Of a DNA stretch of 33,466 nt, positions 33,465 to 33,466 are shown piece after piece. The translations under genes were made by a program, and so were the position numbers. Source of the stretch: Candidatus Latescibacterota bacterium (GTDB lineage Bacteria > Hydrothermota > Tepidihabitantia > Tepidihabitantales > CAIPLT01); assembly GCA_018335915.1 (NCBI GenBank), contig JAGXRL010000156.1, positions 1-33,466 of the forward strand. The letters are read 5' to 3'. The notes below the pieces were generated by a model. That model ran no database searches and was not told the DNA's origin. It saw only the letters and a list, made by a program, of their open reading frames with translations. The first letter of the stretch is position 1. Each line of letters opens with the position of its first letter.

Positions 33465-33466
33465 AA

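Noticed and set aside
1-33466. CRISPR array, transposase, integrase, phage or toxin-antitoxin system
   Set aside because: No regular direct-repeat/spacer arrays and no diagnostic protein motifs found; repeats seen are short-period or inverted intergenic elements.

Overview
This looks like a housekeeping chromosomal segment of a diderm bacterium. The lineage is unknown to me; T9SS/FlgD-type C-termini and the overall style suggest an FCB-like or candidate-phylum genome, which is inference only. Supported content: a partial secreted subtilase; a GyrI-like lipoprotein; a RimI-like GNAT; a nitroreductase; tRNA-Arg(CCG); a 31-aa bS22/COX24-like ribosomal micro-protein absent from the ORF track; HU; an FmdB zinc ribbon; a Yip1-TolC-HlyD-MacB export operon; an archaeal-type AspRS; a class A PBP; an endonuclease III-like HhH-GPD protein; an LptD-like protein; Maf; a HEAT-repeat protein; GatCAB; an HD-domain protein; a TGS GTPase; a CapA/PKD/T9SS-type secreted protein; RlmN; RodA; PBP2 and a partial MreD-like protein. 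I see no CRISPR array, transposase, phage or defence system. The most unusual signal is in the intergenic DNA. There is a family of short elements bounded by inverted CCCCGCACCT/AGGTGCGGGG ends (4 copies, possibly a fifth remnant), each upstream of a plus-strand gene. There are also several degenerate short-period (7-, 8- and about 11-nt) repeat tracts, a G4-capable G-rich run and a strongly C-depleted tract, much of it concentrated in a ~1.07-kb non-coding gap upstream of aspS. A second theme is the indirect Asn-tRNA(Asn) pathway: AspRS carries the His/Pro residues of non-discriminating enzymes and gatCAB is nearby. Several genes also have promoters that predict leaderless transcripts. No database search or folding program was run.
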